64,000 bases of DNA from Isochrysis galbana (Eukaryota; Haptophyta; Isochrysidales; Isochrysidaceae): NCBI GenBank assembly GCA_018136815.1, contig CM030937.1, positions 566,553-630,552 of the forward strand, read 5' to 3'. A program made the translations under genes and the position numbers. Positions within the stretch are counted from its first letter, which is position 1; each line of letters opens with the position of its first letter. The notes below the pieces were generated by a model. The model did no database searches. It was given only the letters and a program-made list of their open reading frames with translations, and was not told the origin of the DNA. This document shows positions 1-10,649 of this stretch, piece after piece.

Positions 1-125
1 TTAACTGGCCTTCGGGCGCAGCGCCAGGCAGTTAGTAATAACTACGTGGCGCCACTCTAGGGGCAGTTAGTGGCAGTTAACTAAGTTACCTAGGTAACTG
101 CCTTACCTAGGCCCTAGCCTTGGGA

Positions 126-2119
126 ACCGCCCCCATGTGTGACCCTGATTCCCCCTCAGGTGTTGGCCGTTGGATTATATCGTGGTATCGTGGCGCTATT
201 TTACCTCGGTCTTCATCAACTCACTTAAGGGTTTTCGAAAGATTCCCTCCTTATTCCTGTGGGTAACTGTCGCCCCCGTCGGATCGTCCGTCGCCCCGTC
301 GCTCTCTTGTCGGCATTCTCTTCCTTGTTCGGTCTGTCAGCAGGTTCCTGTGCGTTCCGTGATAGGGATACGTTAGTGTGGAGAGTGTTGACGTGAGTGT
401 AGTGTCATCTCTGTCGAGTCGAGCGGAGCCGGAGGGCTCTGAGCCACTCCGTCGCGAGCAGCACCGGCGGCTAGCGCGGCGCTTTGGCCCTCCTCCCCAC
501 CGGGAGTCGGGTGAATGAAATTCTGGACTGGGTCGGGCAACCCCATTTGGGTGTCTGGAGGGGAACGAACGGCGAACGAAGGGCTGTGGGGCGGCGAGGC
601 GCTCCTAGCGGTCCTAGTGTGTTGGGTTTTAAGAGATTGTTAGACCTACAAAGAACTCTTCCCTCAGGGAGGGAGCCTAAGCTGCTTGAGTGCAGCGACG
701 CAGCGAACAACGACGGACAAAGAGCCTGAGAACAACAGGTTACACCGACTCACGAACACACCGGAATCATTCACCCAAACCAAGCAAATTATCAAGCAAC
801 CGCGACCCCAAATCACCGAGAACTCAAACACGTCGCGAGAGACGGAGAGAGAGAGCGAGAGAGAGAGAGACTCCGCAGCGACGGCCGGAGCGTGTCTCCG
901 TTGTAACTTCCCACGTAGCGGAGAGTCCGAAGGGGAGCGTCATGTCGCGCACCACGGCGATCACTTTGGATACAGATCGCAACGAGATGTCTTCACGACC
1001 GAATAAATCTTGCCGTTGAGCGTGAACCTTCTAGACGCTTCTAACGAACAACCCTGAGTAGCAACCAAGGGGAAGAAACACCAAAGGGGCCAAGGCTTGC
1101 ATGTAACTTGCATCAAGGGGAAAGATTCCCTCACCTAGGAAGCGAACCTACACCGATCTCCAAGGGGAGATGGCAAATTAAACCTCAAATCTCGAGCGGC
1201 TAGAGCAACCGACTCGCTCGCCAAAACCTTGACCGAGAAGAAAGAAGCAAGGACCTACAAGCCAAGGGTAGCGGACCTAAGGAATGTGAGAGGAAGTTTC
1301 CGAACGCCAACGCGAACGCCAAACGCGGGAAGGCAACGAAACCCTAACCAGGCCAAGCAGAACCTATGAAGAACAGGCCTGGACGACAACAAAAGTGAGC
1401 AGGTCCCAAGAAAGAACCGGAACCCAACAAGAAACAACAAGCCTTGCAAGAAGCTAAACAAGCCTTCACAAGGTAACTCGAGAGCCTGAGACAAGCGCGC
1501 AGCGAGTGACAGGCGACCTGGCTCCTTTGGGTCAAGATTGCCCGAAAGGAGGAAACCTGGAATCTAGACCTGACAAACAGGCTAGAAGGAACGAAACGAG
1601 AACTCGAATTCTAGATCGCTAGGGACGAACCCTACCAACCTAGATGTACCTGAGCTTCACCGTGTGGCCGCACGGCGAAGGACCTGGAAACAAGAGCCTG
1701 GAAATCGCATCATCTAGGATGAATGCGACAATCTCGTCGGTCCATCGGCCCCTAGGAGCCGTCTGTCGTCTGTCGTTCTTTGTTCTTTGTGCGTCGCTCT
1801 CGTTCTCGTTCTCGTTCCCGTTCTCGTCCCTCGTTCTCAACACTACCTCAATACCAAACCTCACCACTCCCCCAGCCTCAGCCTATCAATCCCGACCCGC
1901 CCAGCCATGTCCGCTCCGTCGTCGCGCTCGCCCTCGCCCAAGCCCGTCCTCCCGCCTTTCTCTGCTGAGGAGGTGGTCCAGCCCGTCATTGGCCACACCC
2001 CAACTTCCGCCGCGCCTCTCGCCGCTTCCCTTCCGTCCCCTCTGTTCCCATCTGAGGTAGTGGTAACCTCGGATCCGTCAGTGGTCGTGCTCATGCTCGA
2101 TCCGTCATATAGCATATAG
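126..2119 (+). repeat. Copy 1 of the 'MSAPSSR-ORF' element, split by a solo LTR
   Basis: Bases 126-411 and 1731-2119 are near-identical to 37,862-38,470, where the same sequence is continuous. Here it is interrupted at about 411 by a 1.3-kb solo LTR. The leader is followed by a CT-rich stretch and an ATG at 1907 that opens the family ORF (MSAPSSRSPSPKPVLPP...). The ORF diverges and stops after about 70 residues at 2119. Bases 1-125 hold only short imperfect repeats of a GCAGTTA-type motif and no gene. Bases 2120-2285 hold nothing I can name. The direction is that of the ORF. Confidence 0.7.
412..1730. mobile_element. Solo LTR no. 1 (TG...CA, 5-bp target duplication)
   Basis: The segment begins TGTCGAGTCGAGCGG and ends GATGAATGCGACA. 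It is flanked on both sides by ATCTC (407-411 and 1731-1735), a 5-bp duplication typical of LTR retrotransposon integration. Removing it restores the continuous copy of the element seen at 37,862-38,470, so it is a genuine insertion. It holds no reverse transcriptase or integrase, hence solo LTR. Short GA-rich runs lie near 838-872. ORFs inside are low-complexity and not convincing. Confidence 0.72.
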
Positions 2120-2793
2120 ATATCAAGATATAATAAAGACAAGCATACCCCCCCACTTGCGACCGATGGCAGCTGGAGGTTTGAACCACAAAAGACAAAC
2201 GCAAACAGACTGAGCAATCAACAATACGCAGGTGTCAGATGTCGCATATCCTTTTGGCTTTTGGTCCTTGTCCTTGGCCCACCTTTGTCGCATTCATCTT
2301 AGATGATGCGATTTCCAGGCTCTTGTTTCCAGGTCCTTCGCCGTGCGGCCACACGGTGAAGCTCAGGTACTTCTAGGTGGGTAGGGTTCGTCCCTAGCGA
2401 TCTAGAATTCGAGTTCTCGTTTCGTTCCGTCTAGCCTGTTTGTCAAGTCTAGATTCCAGGTTTCCTCCTTTCGGGTAATCTCGACCCAAAGGAGCCAGGT
2501 CGCCTGTCACTCGCCGCGCGCTTGTCGCTTGTCTCAGGCTCTCGGGTTACCTTGTGAAGGCTTATTTAGCTTCTTGCAAGGCTTGTCGTTTCTTGTTGGG
2601 TTCCGGTTCTTTCTTGGGGCTTGCTAACTTTCGTTGTCGTCCAGGCCTGTTCTTTGTAGGTTCTGTTTAGCCTGGTTAGGGTTTCGTTGCCTTCCGGCGT
2701 TTGGCGTTGGCGTTCGGAAATTTCCTCTCACATTCCCTAGGTCCGCTACCCTTGGCTTGTAGGTCCTTGCTTCTTTCTTCTCGGTCAAGGGAA

Positions 2794-2809
2794 CTAAGTT
2801 TATACTTAG
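2794..2809 (+). promoter_or_regulatory. 5' hairpin of the LINE-like element
   Basis: CTAAGT-TTAT-ACTTAG is a perfect 6-bp stem with a 4-base loop, starting three bases inside the element and ending five bases before its ATG. Other copies have different stem sequences at the same place (12,214; 17,928; 33,922; 33,999; 34,804; 42,758). Confidence 0.6.
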
Positions 2810-2814
2810 ACGCG

Positions 2815-3873
2815 ATGGAGCGCGCCGCCGCGACTCCCCTCTCCTTCGGGCCCCCCGTCGAGGGCGCCCCACCAGCGCCCATGGAGCAGCCGCTGTCGAA
2901 GCGGCCGCGTCCGCCCACCGAGGCCGAGCAGGTGCGTGCGACTCCGGTCGCGCCACACGGCCCGTGGCCCCGGCCACATCACCCATGGCAGCCAAGCTGG
3001 CCTCCCCCATGGGGGACAGCAGGCTGCTGGAAGCACCCCATCAATGCCAGGCTCATGCAGCCACCCTTCCATTGGGCATGCCTTATGGCAGAGGCCCCTC
3101 TCGCCCTGGCAAGGGCCGCGCTGCTCCGGCAGCGCGGCCCGAGGCCGGGTGGCCCTTATGGGCACAACATCCACTCCACTTCAACGCACAACACACTCTC
3201 CAGAGGCACCCCCTCACACTCAGCACGCAGCACGCATGAGACACAAATGTACGACCCCCCTGGGAGAGACCAGAGCCGAATGACACCGCTCACTGCCCGC
3301 GCCCGCACGACACTGAGTACGGACACCCCCATCCCTGCCTCACAGGGACAAGACTCCGACGAAGACAACACCATCACAGATTCAGACGCCACCTTCGAGC
3401 TCTCATTCCACCAGGCCGGAGACATCATAATCCAGGACACGACGGTGTACGCCGCCATCGTCGAACTTCTCCTAGAACTCGAGGGAGTTGACCCCGAGCC
3501 AGACTTCTGGGCCCGCTCGGCGAGGGGCCCGTGGCACATAGCAGTCAACGAAGACTGCGCGCAACAGTTCAAGGCCAAATACGGCGACCTCACCATCATC
3601 CGCGCCTTGGGCCAAGACATCCCCGTGCATCACGTACCGGTTATCGAAAGAGTCCTAAGCAGGTTCACGGTCCTCGTCAGAGGTCGGGAACCTCCGGACA
3701 ATTTCTTAACCGCACGCACGCGCAAGGCCTCCCTGGGAAGGAAGCCGAAAATCAAATCTCCTCACGATCTCAGCGCCCCTGTCTTCTTAGATAATAACAA
3801 AGGCGCCCTAGTCATGAGCACGAATCTATCTCTGGTAGCGGAAGCCCTCAACATAGCAGAGCGACTAGCCTAA
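2815..3873 (+). CDS. ORF of the LINE-like element, 352 aa, function unknown
   Basis: The ATG at 2815 follows the 5' hairpin directly, and the same MERAxxxP start occurs in every copy of the family, so I prefer it to the upstream in-frame Met. Residues 1-40 are proline-rich with a basic KRPRPP patch followed by EAEQ, also kept in the copies at 12,238 and 17,950. Residues about 40-170 are low-complexity. From about residue 180 an acidic stretch (DSDEDNTITDSD) leads into a more globular C-terminal part of about 150 residues with regular hydrophobic spacing. I see no reverse transcriptase, endonuclease or zinc-knuckle motif. It may be an ORF1-like nucleic-acid-binding protein or a captured sequence; this is inference. 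Confidence 0.45.
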   Translation: MERAAATPLSFGPPVEGAPPAPMEQPLSKRPRPPTEAEQVRATPVAPHGPWPRPHHPWQPSWPPPWGTAGCWKHPINARLMQPPFHWACLMAEAPLALARAALLRQRGPRPGGPYGHNIHSTSTHNTLSRGTPSHSARSTHETQMYDPPGRDQSRMTPLTARARTTLSTDTPIPASQGQDSDEDNTITDSDATFELSFHQAGDIIIQDTTVYAAIVELLLELEGVDPEPDFWARSARGPWHIAVNEDCAQQFKAKYGDLTIIRALGQDIPVHHVPVIERVLSRFTVLVRGREPPDNFLTARTRKASLGRKPKIKSPHDLSAPVFLDNNKGALVMSTNLSLVAEALNIAERLA

Positions 3874-5138
3874 CCAAGCGACCCCGCGCCGCGAGCCGCC
3901 CACCATCCGATAGTAGGCCCTAGACACACTGACCACAGCTGCTTGACACCCAGCACAAGGAGCAAACACACAACAGCCGGTAGCCCGATGGCATAGGAGG
4001 AAGGCGCGAAACAGGCCATCGTGAATCGGTACACACCGTCTGCCACTGGAGACCCACTGCACCCAGCCCCTAGGTAGAGCACGAGGGGACGAGCCGCAAG
4101 GCAGGTGTAGGGGGAGTGAAGGGAAGCGGGCGAGGCTGCGAAGATACTGTGCAGGGTCGCGCGCGCGGCGAGAGTATTAAGAAGTTTTTTTTTCTTCTCG
4201 GTCAAGGTTTTGGCGAGCGAGTCGGTTGCTCTATCCGCTCGAGATTTGAGGTTTAATTTGCCATCTCCCCTTGGAGATCGGTGTAGGTTCGCTTCTTAGG
4301 TGAGGGAATCTTTCCCCTTGATGCAAGTTACATGCAAGCCCTTGGCCCCTTTGGTGTTTCTTCCCCTTGGTTGCTACTCAGGGTTGTTCGTTAGAAGCGT
4401 CTAGAAGGTTCACGCTCAACGGCAAGATTTCCTTTGTGAAGATATCTCGTCGCGATCTGTATCCAAAGTGATCGCCGTGGTCGCGCGACATGACGCTCCC
4501 CTTCGGACTCTCCGCTACGTGGGAAGTTACAACGGAGACACGCTCCGGCCGTCGATTACGATCTCTCGTCGCGCCCCACACGGACGCCGGCGTCTCCTCT
4601 TTCTCTCGGCTCTCCGGAGGATCCCCGTTCCAGGGATCGCCCGCCGGGTTACTCCGGCCGTCGCTGCGGAGTCTCTCTCTCTCTCTCGCTCTCTCTCTCC
4701 GTCTCTCGCGACGTGTTTGAGTTATCGGTGATTTGGGGTCTCGGTTGCTTGATAATTTGCTTGGTTTGGGTGAATGCTTCCGGTATGTTCGTGAGTCTGT
4801 GTATCCTGTTGTTCTCAGCTTCGTTGTCCGTCGTTGTTCGCTGCGTCGCTGCACTCAAGCAGCCTAGGCTCCCTCCCAGAGGGAAGAGTTCTTTGTAGGT
4901 CTAACAATCTCTTAAAACCCAACACACTAGGGCCGCTAGGAGTGCCTCGCCGCCCCACAGCCCTTCGTTCGCCGTTCGTTCCCCGTCCAGACACCCAAAT
5001 GGGGTTGCCCGACCCAGTCCAGAATTTCATTCACCCGACTCCCGGTGGGGAGGAGGGCCAACGCGCCGCGCTAGCCGCCGGTGCTGCTCGCGACGGAGTG
5101 GCTCAGAGCCCTCCGGCTCCGCTCGACTCAACAACCTT

Positions 5139-5339
5139 GCACCTTGTGGTTTGTGGATAGGAATAAACGATGAACGAACAGCAAAAGCAACACCTGTGAC
5201 TGATGGGGGGGGGGGGTGGAGGGGCAACCAAAAATAGAAGCTGGAGCAATTGACGAAAAACGAGGTGCAGCAATTAATCGACAGATGCAAGAAAAAAAAC
5301 AACCAAGAAAACAAACAATCCCATCGACGAAACAAAAAG
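5139..5339. other. Spacer between solo LTR no. 2 and tRNA-Arg
   Basis: It holds a G run near 5206 and A-rich sequence. The minus-strand T run just past the tRNA (about 5335-5339, CTTTTTG) would serve as a pol III terminator. No gene is visible. Confidence 0.4.
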
Positions 5340-5412
5340 TACCCCCGCCGAGAGTCGAACTCGGAATCTTCCGATCCGTAGTCGGACGCCTTATCCATTG
5401 GGCCACGGGGGC
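5340..5412 (-). tRNA. tRNA-Arg (anticodon ACG), copy 1
   Basis: The minus strand folds as a 73-base cloverleaf. The acceptor GCCCCCG pairs with CGGGGGT, leaving a G-U at 1:72, and is followed by a D arm GCCC...GGGC type. The anticodon stem is TCCGA/TCGGA with loop CTACGGA, giving anticodon ACG, and the T arm is CCGAG/CTCGG with loop TTCGACT. The discriminator is A and no CCA is encoded. A T run follows immediately on the minus strand. An identical gene is at 8506-8578. Its 3' end with CCA added is exactly complementary to the Copia primer-binding site at 58,994-59,011. Confidence 0.93.
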
Positions 5413-5849
5413 AGCGCTGATGTGTCGCCCAAACTTTTACTATATGTACCTAAATAAATTTTGGCTGTCTCTGAGCCAGTGATTGAATTGGAGTACGCGC
5501 GCGCAAGGAATTCGACTTTCTACATTCATCCGGGGAACTCGAGGTGATAACCTCGGAAATGGTGGCGTAAGTGATTGCGTAAATGGTCTCGGGCATTTAA
5601 AACAACGGCTGGAGGAGGGCGCCTTGGCATTGAAACGGCTTGGGAGTGGAGAGAGGAATCGGAATAATCGGCTAGAGACTAGAGACTAGAGATAGAGATG
5701 GAGGTGGAGGAAGGCGAGACGCGTTCATTTGTCATTTGGCCCCACCCTGCTAGCATGAAGAACTTCCCTCCTGGTATCCTCTTCTTCTAGTATTCGCCCC
5801 TTCACTCCTTCCCCTTCCCCTTCCGCCTTCCGTTGCTAGGTTCTATCTA
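5413..5849. other. No gene recognised
   Basis: Mixed sequence with a short tandem AGAGACT motif near 5670-5695. I see no supported coding region. Confidence 0.4.
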
Positions 5850-6290
5850 TGTCGCATTCATCCTAGATGATGATGATGCGATTTCCAGGTTCTTATTTCC
5901 ATGTCCTTCGCCCTTCGCCGTGCGGCCACAGCACGGTGAAGCTCAGGCACATCTAGGTTGCTAGGGTTCGTCCCTAGCGACTTAGAATTCGGGTTCTCGT
6001 TTCGTTCCTTCTAGCCTGTTTATCAGTATCAGGTCTAGATTCTAGATTCCACGTTTCCTACTCCTTTCCGGTAATCTTGACCCAAAGGAGCCAGGTCGCC
6101 TGTCGCTCGCTTGTCGAGTCGAGCGGAGCCGGAGGGCTCTGAGCCACTCCGTCGCGAGCGGCACCGGCGGCTAGCGCGGCGCTTTGGCCCTTCTCCCCGC
6201 CGGGAGTCGGGTGAATGAAATTCTGGACTGGGTCGGGCAACCCCATTTGGGTGTCTGGACGGGGAACGAACGGCGAACGAAGGGCGGTGG
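5850..6290. mobile_element. Two abutting LTR end fragments of the solo-LTR family
   Basis: Bases 5850-6110 match the TGTCGCATTCATCC end of the family in one orientation. Bases 6112-6290 match the TGTCGAGTCGAGCGG end in the opposite orientation. The two outer ends therefore lie almost back to back, with no internal part between them. Neither fragment is full length. Confidence 0.6.
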
Positions 6291-7438
6291 ACCGCCAAAT
6301 CCGCCCTCGCCGCCGCGCGCGGACCCCGTCACCACTGCACCCGTGCCCAACCAAGCCTTCCCAAGTATCTTCACCCGCTACCCAAGTCAATAGGCCGCCT
6401 ACGGACGCGTGGGTTGCCAAGGATGGAGTCTCAGGAGCCTTACCCGGATCCTGGGAACAGTCCATCTCCACACACTTGCCACAAGGGGGCGGGAGACTAT
6501 GTCTTCTCCTTCGCTCTATCTAGCTTTGGCTTGCATTTCCCTTTCTTTCGTCGTCTCGTAAGATCTTTCTTGAATAAAATAATTAATGTTATATCCTAGC
6601 CAACCCCACTAGCTAATTGGACACAACTTTTCCGTCCCGGAATCCCGCCATGCCCGACGAGCCAGGTGTCCGAGTGCTACCGGGGGGAGGGGGCACCGCC
6701 CCCTCTCCTCGATATTTGTCCTCCCCCCAGTGCACGCACCGACCCCGCGCACCCCAGCGCGTCCTCTCCTCGAGTCCACGCTGGGGGAAAACCCCTTTCG
6801 GGTAAAAGCAACGCAGGGGGGGGGGGGGGGCACTCGTGAGATAGGGGCCCAGAAGCGCTAATCTCCCTCGCTAGTGCGAGTGGCCGCGGCGAGCCGCGGC
6901 CCTTCCCTCCTGGCTCTGGCGCCCCCGTCTTCTCTTACCCAAACGGGGCGAGAAGACACGTATCTTAGTATCTGCCGGAGGGGAGAGGTGCCGCTCCCCC
7001 CTCCCCTCCCTCTTCCCTTTTCCTCCTCTCTTCCCTGCGGCGGGGGCCCATGGCGCGCGCCTGCGGCCCCTCGCTCAGGTCCCAGATGGCCTGCAGGGCC
7101 TGGGAGCACAGCTCAGGGGGCAGGTGAGGCTGGGGCATGGCCCTGGCCCCTCCTGCCTCTCCCTCGCTGGCGCTCCGAGCCCCTGCGGGTCGACTGGAGC
7201 TGGAGCTGGCTGGGGGGTCCTGAACAGGGGGCCCAGGGGGAGGAGGGGCTGGTCAGAGGAATGGGCAGGCCACGACGGGCCAGGGCGGGCGAGTCAGGCG
7301 GGCCTGTAGGGAGGGGAATGGGTCAGCAGGGCTGTGTGCTCCTGGCAGGCCATCAGGCGTGCCAGGAGAGTGGGTGGATCCTCCCCCATGGCAGGGGAGG
7401 AGTGGAGAGAGAGGGGGGCTCGTGCCCCCCCATGGGCG
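6291..7438. other. GC-rich region without a supported gene
   Basis: It contains a G run at about 6818-6830 and low-complexity proline/glycine/arginine-type open frames on both strands. The short motif GTAAGATCTTTCTTGA occurs at about 6557 and again near 7463, which suggests related repeat ends. I do not accept any of the open frames as a gene. Confidence 0.35.
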
Positions 7439-7458
7439 AACTAAGTATAAACTTAGTT
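7439..7458. repeat. Palindrome AACTAAGT-ATAA-ACTTAGTT
   Basis: A perfect 8-bp stem with a 4-base loop, identical to the one at 34,804-34,823 and of the same class as the LINE-family 5' hairpins. It is not followed here by ATGGAG. Confidence 0.5.
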
Positions 7459-7504
7459 GGCGTAAGATCTTTCTTGATATCTGCTGAGCTCCTACTAAAG
7501 CAGT

Positions 7505-8150
7505 TTAACTATATCCTAGGTGATGTTTCGTACATCGTACATCCAGACCTCTCGCCGCCTGCAAGAGGTCTTCCGTTGTTTCTAGGTTGAAATCTTTGTC
7601 CACCGTATAAAGAGGGCTTATCATTTTCCTAATATGTTTGGTTACTCGGGGCGTGTAGCCCCATATTCTCTCTCGTTGTTTTTTTAGTCTTTGGAAGAAG
7701 CCGACCTTCGCCGTTACTAGTAGGTGGTATCTCGCTAACGGATCTGCCGTCCGCGTTGCCATACTGAATGTTGTAAAAGTCCGTTAAGAGATATCTCCAC
7801 GCCAGGATACCAAGGTATCCCGAGGAGGGGTGAGGTCTGTCCACTTGGTAACAAAAGAGACGTTGGGCCGTTGCAGAGCCCGGCCTAAGGTCAATGCCTA
7901 AAAGTCCTTCTATGAATTCGAAGACGGGCTCTGTTGCGATGCATTGATTGGGCTATGTGGGTGGAGCTTTCGGGGGCTATACCGCAAAACCGCAAAAGCG
8001 GCGTGTCGGATAGTCAGTAGCGAACCGGTTCGCCGTGGCTATTCTCCTATGCAGGACGTGTTTGAAATGTCCCTTGGCGTGAGAAAGTTGTATTTGTTTT
8101 TCCCATCTCAACGTGGATTTCATCAGCCTCTTGTCAACAATCAACAATCA
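7505..8150 (-). pseudogene. LINE reverse transcriptase C-terminal region (decayed)
   Basis: Read on the minus strand, this matches 42,960-43,640 on the plus strand over its whole length. Shared peptides include SSGYLGILAWRY, FYNIQYGNADGRS, FFQRLK and ISPLYTVDKDFNL. The upstream part contains the remains of a zinc-finger-like stretch (CRFCG in the other copy) that lies downstream of the RT core in many LINEs. Several frame breaks separate the pieces. No RT core is present, so it is a truncated copy. Confidence 0.6.
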
Positions 8151-8420
8151 ACAACATCTAACATCTAAGGACGCTGCCAAAACCGAAAGTCTTTCAAAAG
8201 TAGAAGCTGGAGGCTCATGTCTTCCATGATCTCGATCGAATGCAGGCTCATTTCTTCCATGATCTTGATCGAGCATCATCGAGCATCATGATATTCGAGA
8301 GCCAAATAGCAACAGGTTTCCGCCTTTTGTGAACAATCAACAACATCCGAGGACGCTGCCCCAAAACCAAAAGTAGAAGCTGGAGGCTCATGTTCTTCCA
8401 TGATCTCGATCGAATAGCAT
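8130..8420. repeat. Imperfect tandem duplication
   Basis: The block containing GGACGCTGCC, AAGTAGAAGCTGGAGGCTC and CCATGATCTCGATCGAA occurs at about 8168-8240 and again at about 8350-8414, preceded each time by CAACAATCAACAACATC. Confidence 0.6.
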
Positions 8421-8505
8421 CACCAAATAGCAAAAGGGGATAGACATTGTGGGCCAGCAAATGCAAGGAAAAGGGAAGCACGATGAACACTGGTCAAAAA
8501 GGAAA

Positions 8506-8578
8506 TACCCCCGCCGAGAGTCGAACTCGGAATCTTCCGATCCGTAGTCGGACGCCTTATCCATTGGGCCACGGGGGC
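8506..8578 (-). tRNA. tRNA-Arg (anticodon ACG), copy 2
   Basis: The sequence is identical to the tRNA at 5340-5412, with the same cloverleaf, anticodon ACG, no encoded CCA, and a T run (minus-strand CCTTTTTG) just downstream. The flanks differ from copy 1 apart from short A-rich similarity, so the two genes probably did not arise by a recent large duplication. Confidence 0.93.
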
Positions 8579-9214
8579 GGTATACAGTTAACGTGCAACG
8601 CAATAGTTTATGAACCCATAGTAGTATTTCTCTGTCGCGTCCAGTGCAGATTTTAGTCCCAAGCCATAACTTGTCACCGCGAGCATGACACTTCACATTG
8701 CATTCTGAGAACTCGACGAGGCACGCAACGACATGAGGGGCGGGAATCCCGGTGATGTAAAACTACCAGTACCATAACTGTACAAGTACAAGTGCAAGTG
8801 CAAGTGCTGTCAACCTGTCGCATCCAGAGTTGCACTCAATGCCAATGCGGATGCGATTTCAGGTGTTGAGTGAGTTTTGTTTTGGTTGGTTGAGTCCACC
8901 GTTGCCATCGAGGTCTCGAAGCTTCGTGCTCGCTCGACAAGGACATCCTTCATCTCGTTTTCGTTCGTTCCTTTAATTTATTGTCTCGTGCGTTTACGTT
9001 TAGTTTTGGCTTCTTTCTTTTGTTGTTTGTTGTTTGTTGGCATGGTGAGTGGTGTCCGGAAGAGTCTCGATGTGTGACGTCGGCTCGTGCTGTGCGATGT
9101 CGCGCGCATCTCGCTCTCAAGACTCCATTACCCTCTCTCTATCACCCCTTTGAGGCTTGTCCTCATGAATAGAGCCTGCGCCCTATTCCACAGTTCAAAG
9201 ACAAGTCTCTTTCG
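8579..9214. other. No gene recognised
   Basis: Contains CAAGTG/CAAGTA simple repeats near 8785-8805 and one TGTCGCATCC motif at 8816 that resembles LTR starts seen elsewhere in the window. Confidence 0.35.
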
Positions 9215-9965
9215 TTCGGGTGTTGTATTCCTGCCCATCTGAAGGCTGTAGGCATGAATATTCGTGTAAGGTACGCGCTCATAATTACAATTGAACAGTT
9301 CCCCGTGTTGCCACTGACGCACAAGACACACAGATTCGGATTCCCCATGGTCTCAAGTCCAGGTTTGCAGATTTTGGTCTCGAAATTTGCGATTCGAATT
9401 TTGTTTTTGCTGTTACTATAATTGTTGGCTCGTTTAAGGTAATAAACCGGCGTGACTTCGACTTCTCGTTCTGCAGTCGCTCTGCGAGACTCTCTCTCTC
9501 TCTCTCTCTCTCCGTCCGCCTCTCCTCGGCCGACGGCGAGAAGATTCGTCCAAAACATTCTCCGGTCCCAAGATATTTCTGTCGCATTCGCGAATCGACA
9601 CTCGTTAGGCTTCGCTCTTCTCTTCGTCGTTCGGTATTTATCGTTATAATTCTCTCGTTCTCGTTCTCGGTCAAAAGCTTCGCTTGGATGCATGGGATCG
9701 TGGGTTGTGGAGCGCCCTCTCTCTTTCTCTCGAAAGAGAAGGGAAGTTTCCCCACCTTTCTTCCTCCCACTCCCAGGCGCCTCGCAAATAGGTTTAATTT
9801 GCTATCTCTACAGCGGTTCTTTATCTGCTTCTGGGGGCAATCAGGTTTAATTTACGACCTCTTCGTATCTCCCCCTTAGGCACATCGCACTCCTTTCGTC
9901 TTATTTGGTAGGTCTCTTGGAATCTTGTGCGGCAGGATTGCCCCTCGTTTCCGTTATGGTGCGAT
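9215..9965 (-). repeat. Dispersed repeat family D, minus copy
   Basis: Bases 9215-9575 match 29,775-30,135 (plus) and, in part, 55,597-55,797 (plus). Bases 9590-9965 match 13,010-13,379 (plus). The unit contains a GA-rich run and ends in GGGCAGGAATACA. The translated frames are inconsistent between copies, so I treat them as non-coding. The TGTCGCATTCGCG motif at 9590 resembles an LTR start. Confidence 0.65.
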
Positions 9966-10423
9966 TCGGTGTGTATCGCGCCAGTTTGTCGAGCGTCTCG
10001 CGAATCTTGGCTATTCTCGGGCATTCGCCTAGGTGAGTGGAGGATTCATTTGCCACCTTGCATATGCGGCACGTTTTGTGTCCCTATCTGCAAAGCGGTT
10101 GTACATAGGTGGAAACGTCTCGCTATTCACTACGTATCTTTTTTTAGAGTGGAGTTCTCTGATGTACTAGGATTGCTTCATATCTTCATAACTTCCACCG
10201 CGAGAGAAGGCGAGCTGCTACTCTCTCTCTCCTGCTTCTCTATGCCCCGCCAAGCAGCAGGCCCCGTCCTTCCTCTCGTTCCGGCTGATTTCTCTCTCTC
10301 TCCTCCTAACATACCTACTCTGAAGGATAACTCTCCCGCCACCCCGTTCCTCTGAGGAGATTCTCTACTCTCGTTAGGGGAATAAATCTTTACAAATAGC
10401 TCTGGTGCCCTTGTAACCGCAGC

Positions 10424-10570
10424 GTCTCTCTCTCTCTCTCTCTCTCTCCGGCCACGGCTCCTCCCTCCCTCCCTCCCTCCCTCCCTCCCTCCCTCCCTCC
10501 CTCCCTCCCTCCCTCCCTCCCTCCCTCCATCCCTCTCCCTCACGTGCGCGCGCGCGCGCGCGCGCATACT
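10424..10570 (+). repeat. CT/CCCT tract and CG dinucleotide run upstream of the 10,650 gene
   Basis: A (CT)n run (10,424-10,448), about 17 units of CCCT (10,459-10,530) and a (CG)n run (about 10,549-10,564) lie directly before a host-type ORF. Similar homopurine/homopyrimidine tracts precede most host genes here. Bases 9966-10,423 show no gene. Confidence 0.7.
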
Positions 10571-10649
10571 CTTGCCCATCCCCACCCGATCCGCAGCGCA
10601 AGCCTCCCCGCCTTTCCCCTTCCCCCGCACCCTTCTCTGAGCTCAGCTC

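Larger units (their letters stand above)
2774..4207 (+). mobile_element. Non-autonomous LINE-like element with 17-bp target duplication
   Basis: The element proper is 2791-4190. The 17-base sequence TTTCTTCTCGGTCAAGG stands at 2774-2790 and again at 4191-4207. The matching region of solo LTR no. 1 (about 1214-1250, reverse strand) has it once, which gives the empty site. The 5' end is a short hairpin (CTAAGT/ACTTAG, 2794-2809) five bases before ATGGAGCGCGCC at 2815. The 3' end reads TTAAGAAG followed by a T run, like the related copy at 42,755-43,935. Long variable target duplications and the conserved 3' tail point to LINE-type insertion. It encodes no reverse transcriptase. Confidence 0.7.
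2286..5133. mobile_element. Solo LTR no. 2, opposite orientation, carrying a LINE-like insertion
   Basis: This is an inverted copy of solo LTR no. 1. It begins TGTCGCATTCATCTTAG and ends CGACTCAACA, and is flanked by ACCTT on both sides (2281-2285 and 5134-5138). Its 2.85-kb length is explained by a 1.4-kb insertion at 2791-4190. Together with 412-1730 it forms a large imperfect palindrome with arms of about 1.3 kb separated by about 550 bp. No coding domains of an LTR retrotransposon lie inside. Confidence 0.72.

Noticed and set aside
412-5133. A single large inverted duplication
   Set aside because: Each arm has its own, different 5-bp target duplication, so they are separate insertions.
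6874-7590. 238-codon Pro/Gly/Arg-rich frame
   Set aside because: Low complexity in GC-rich sequence, and its end overlaps LINE debris on the other strand.
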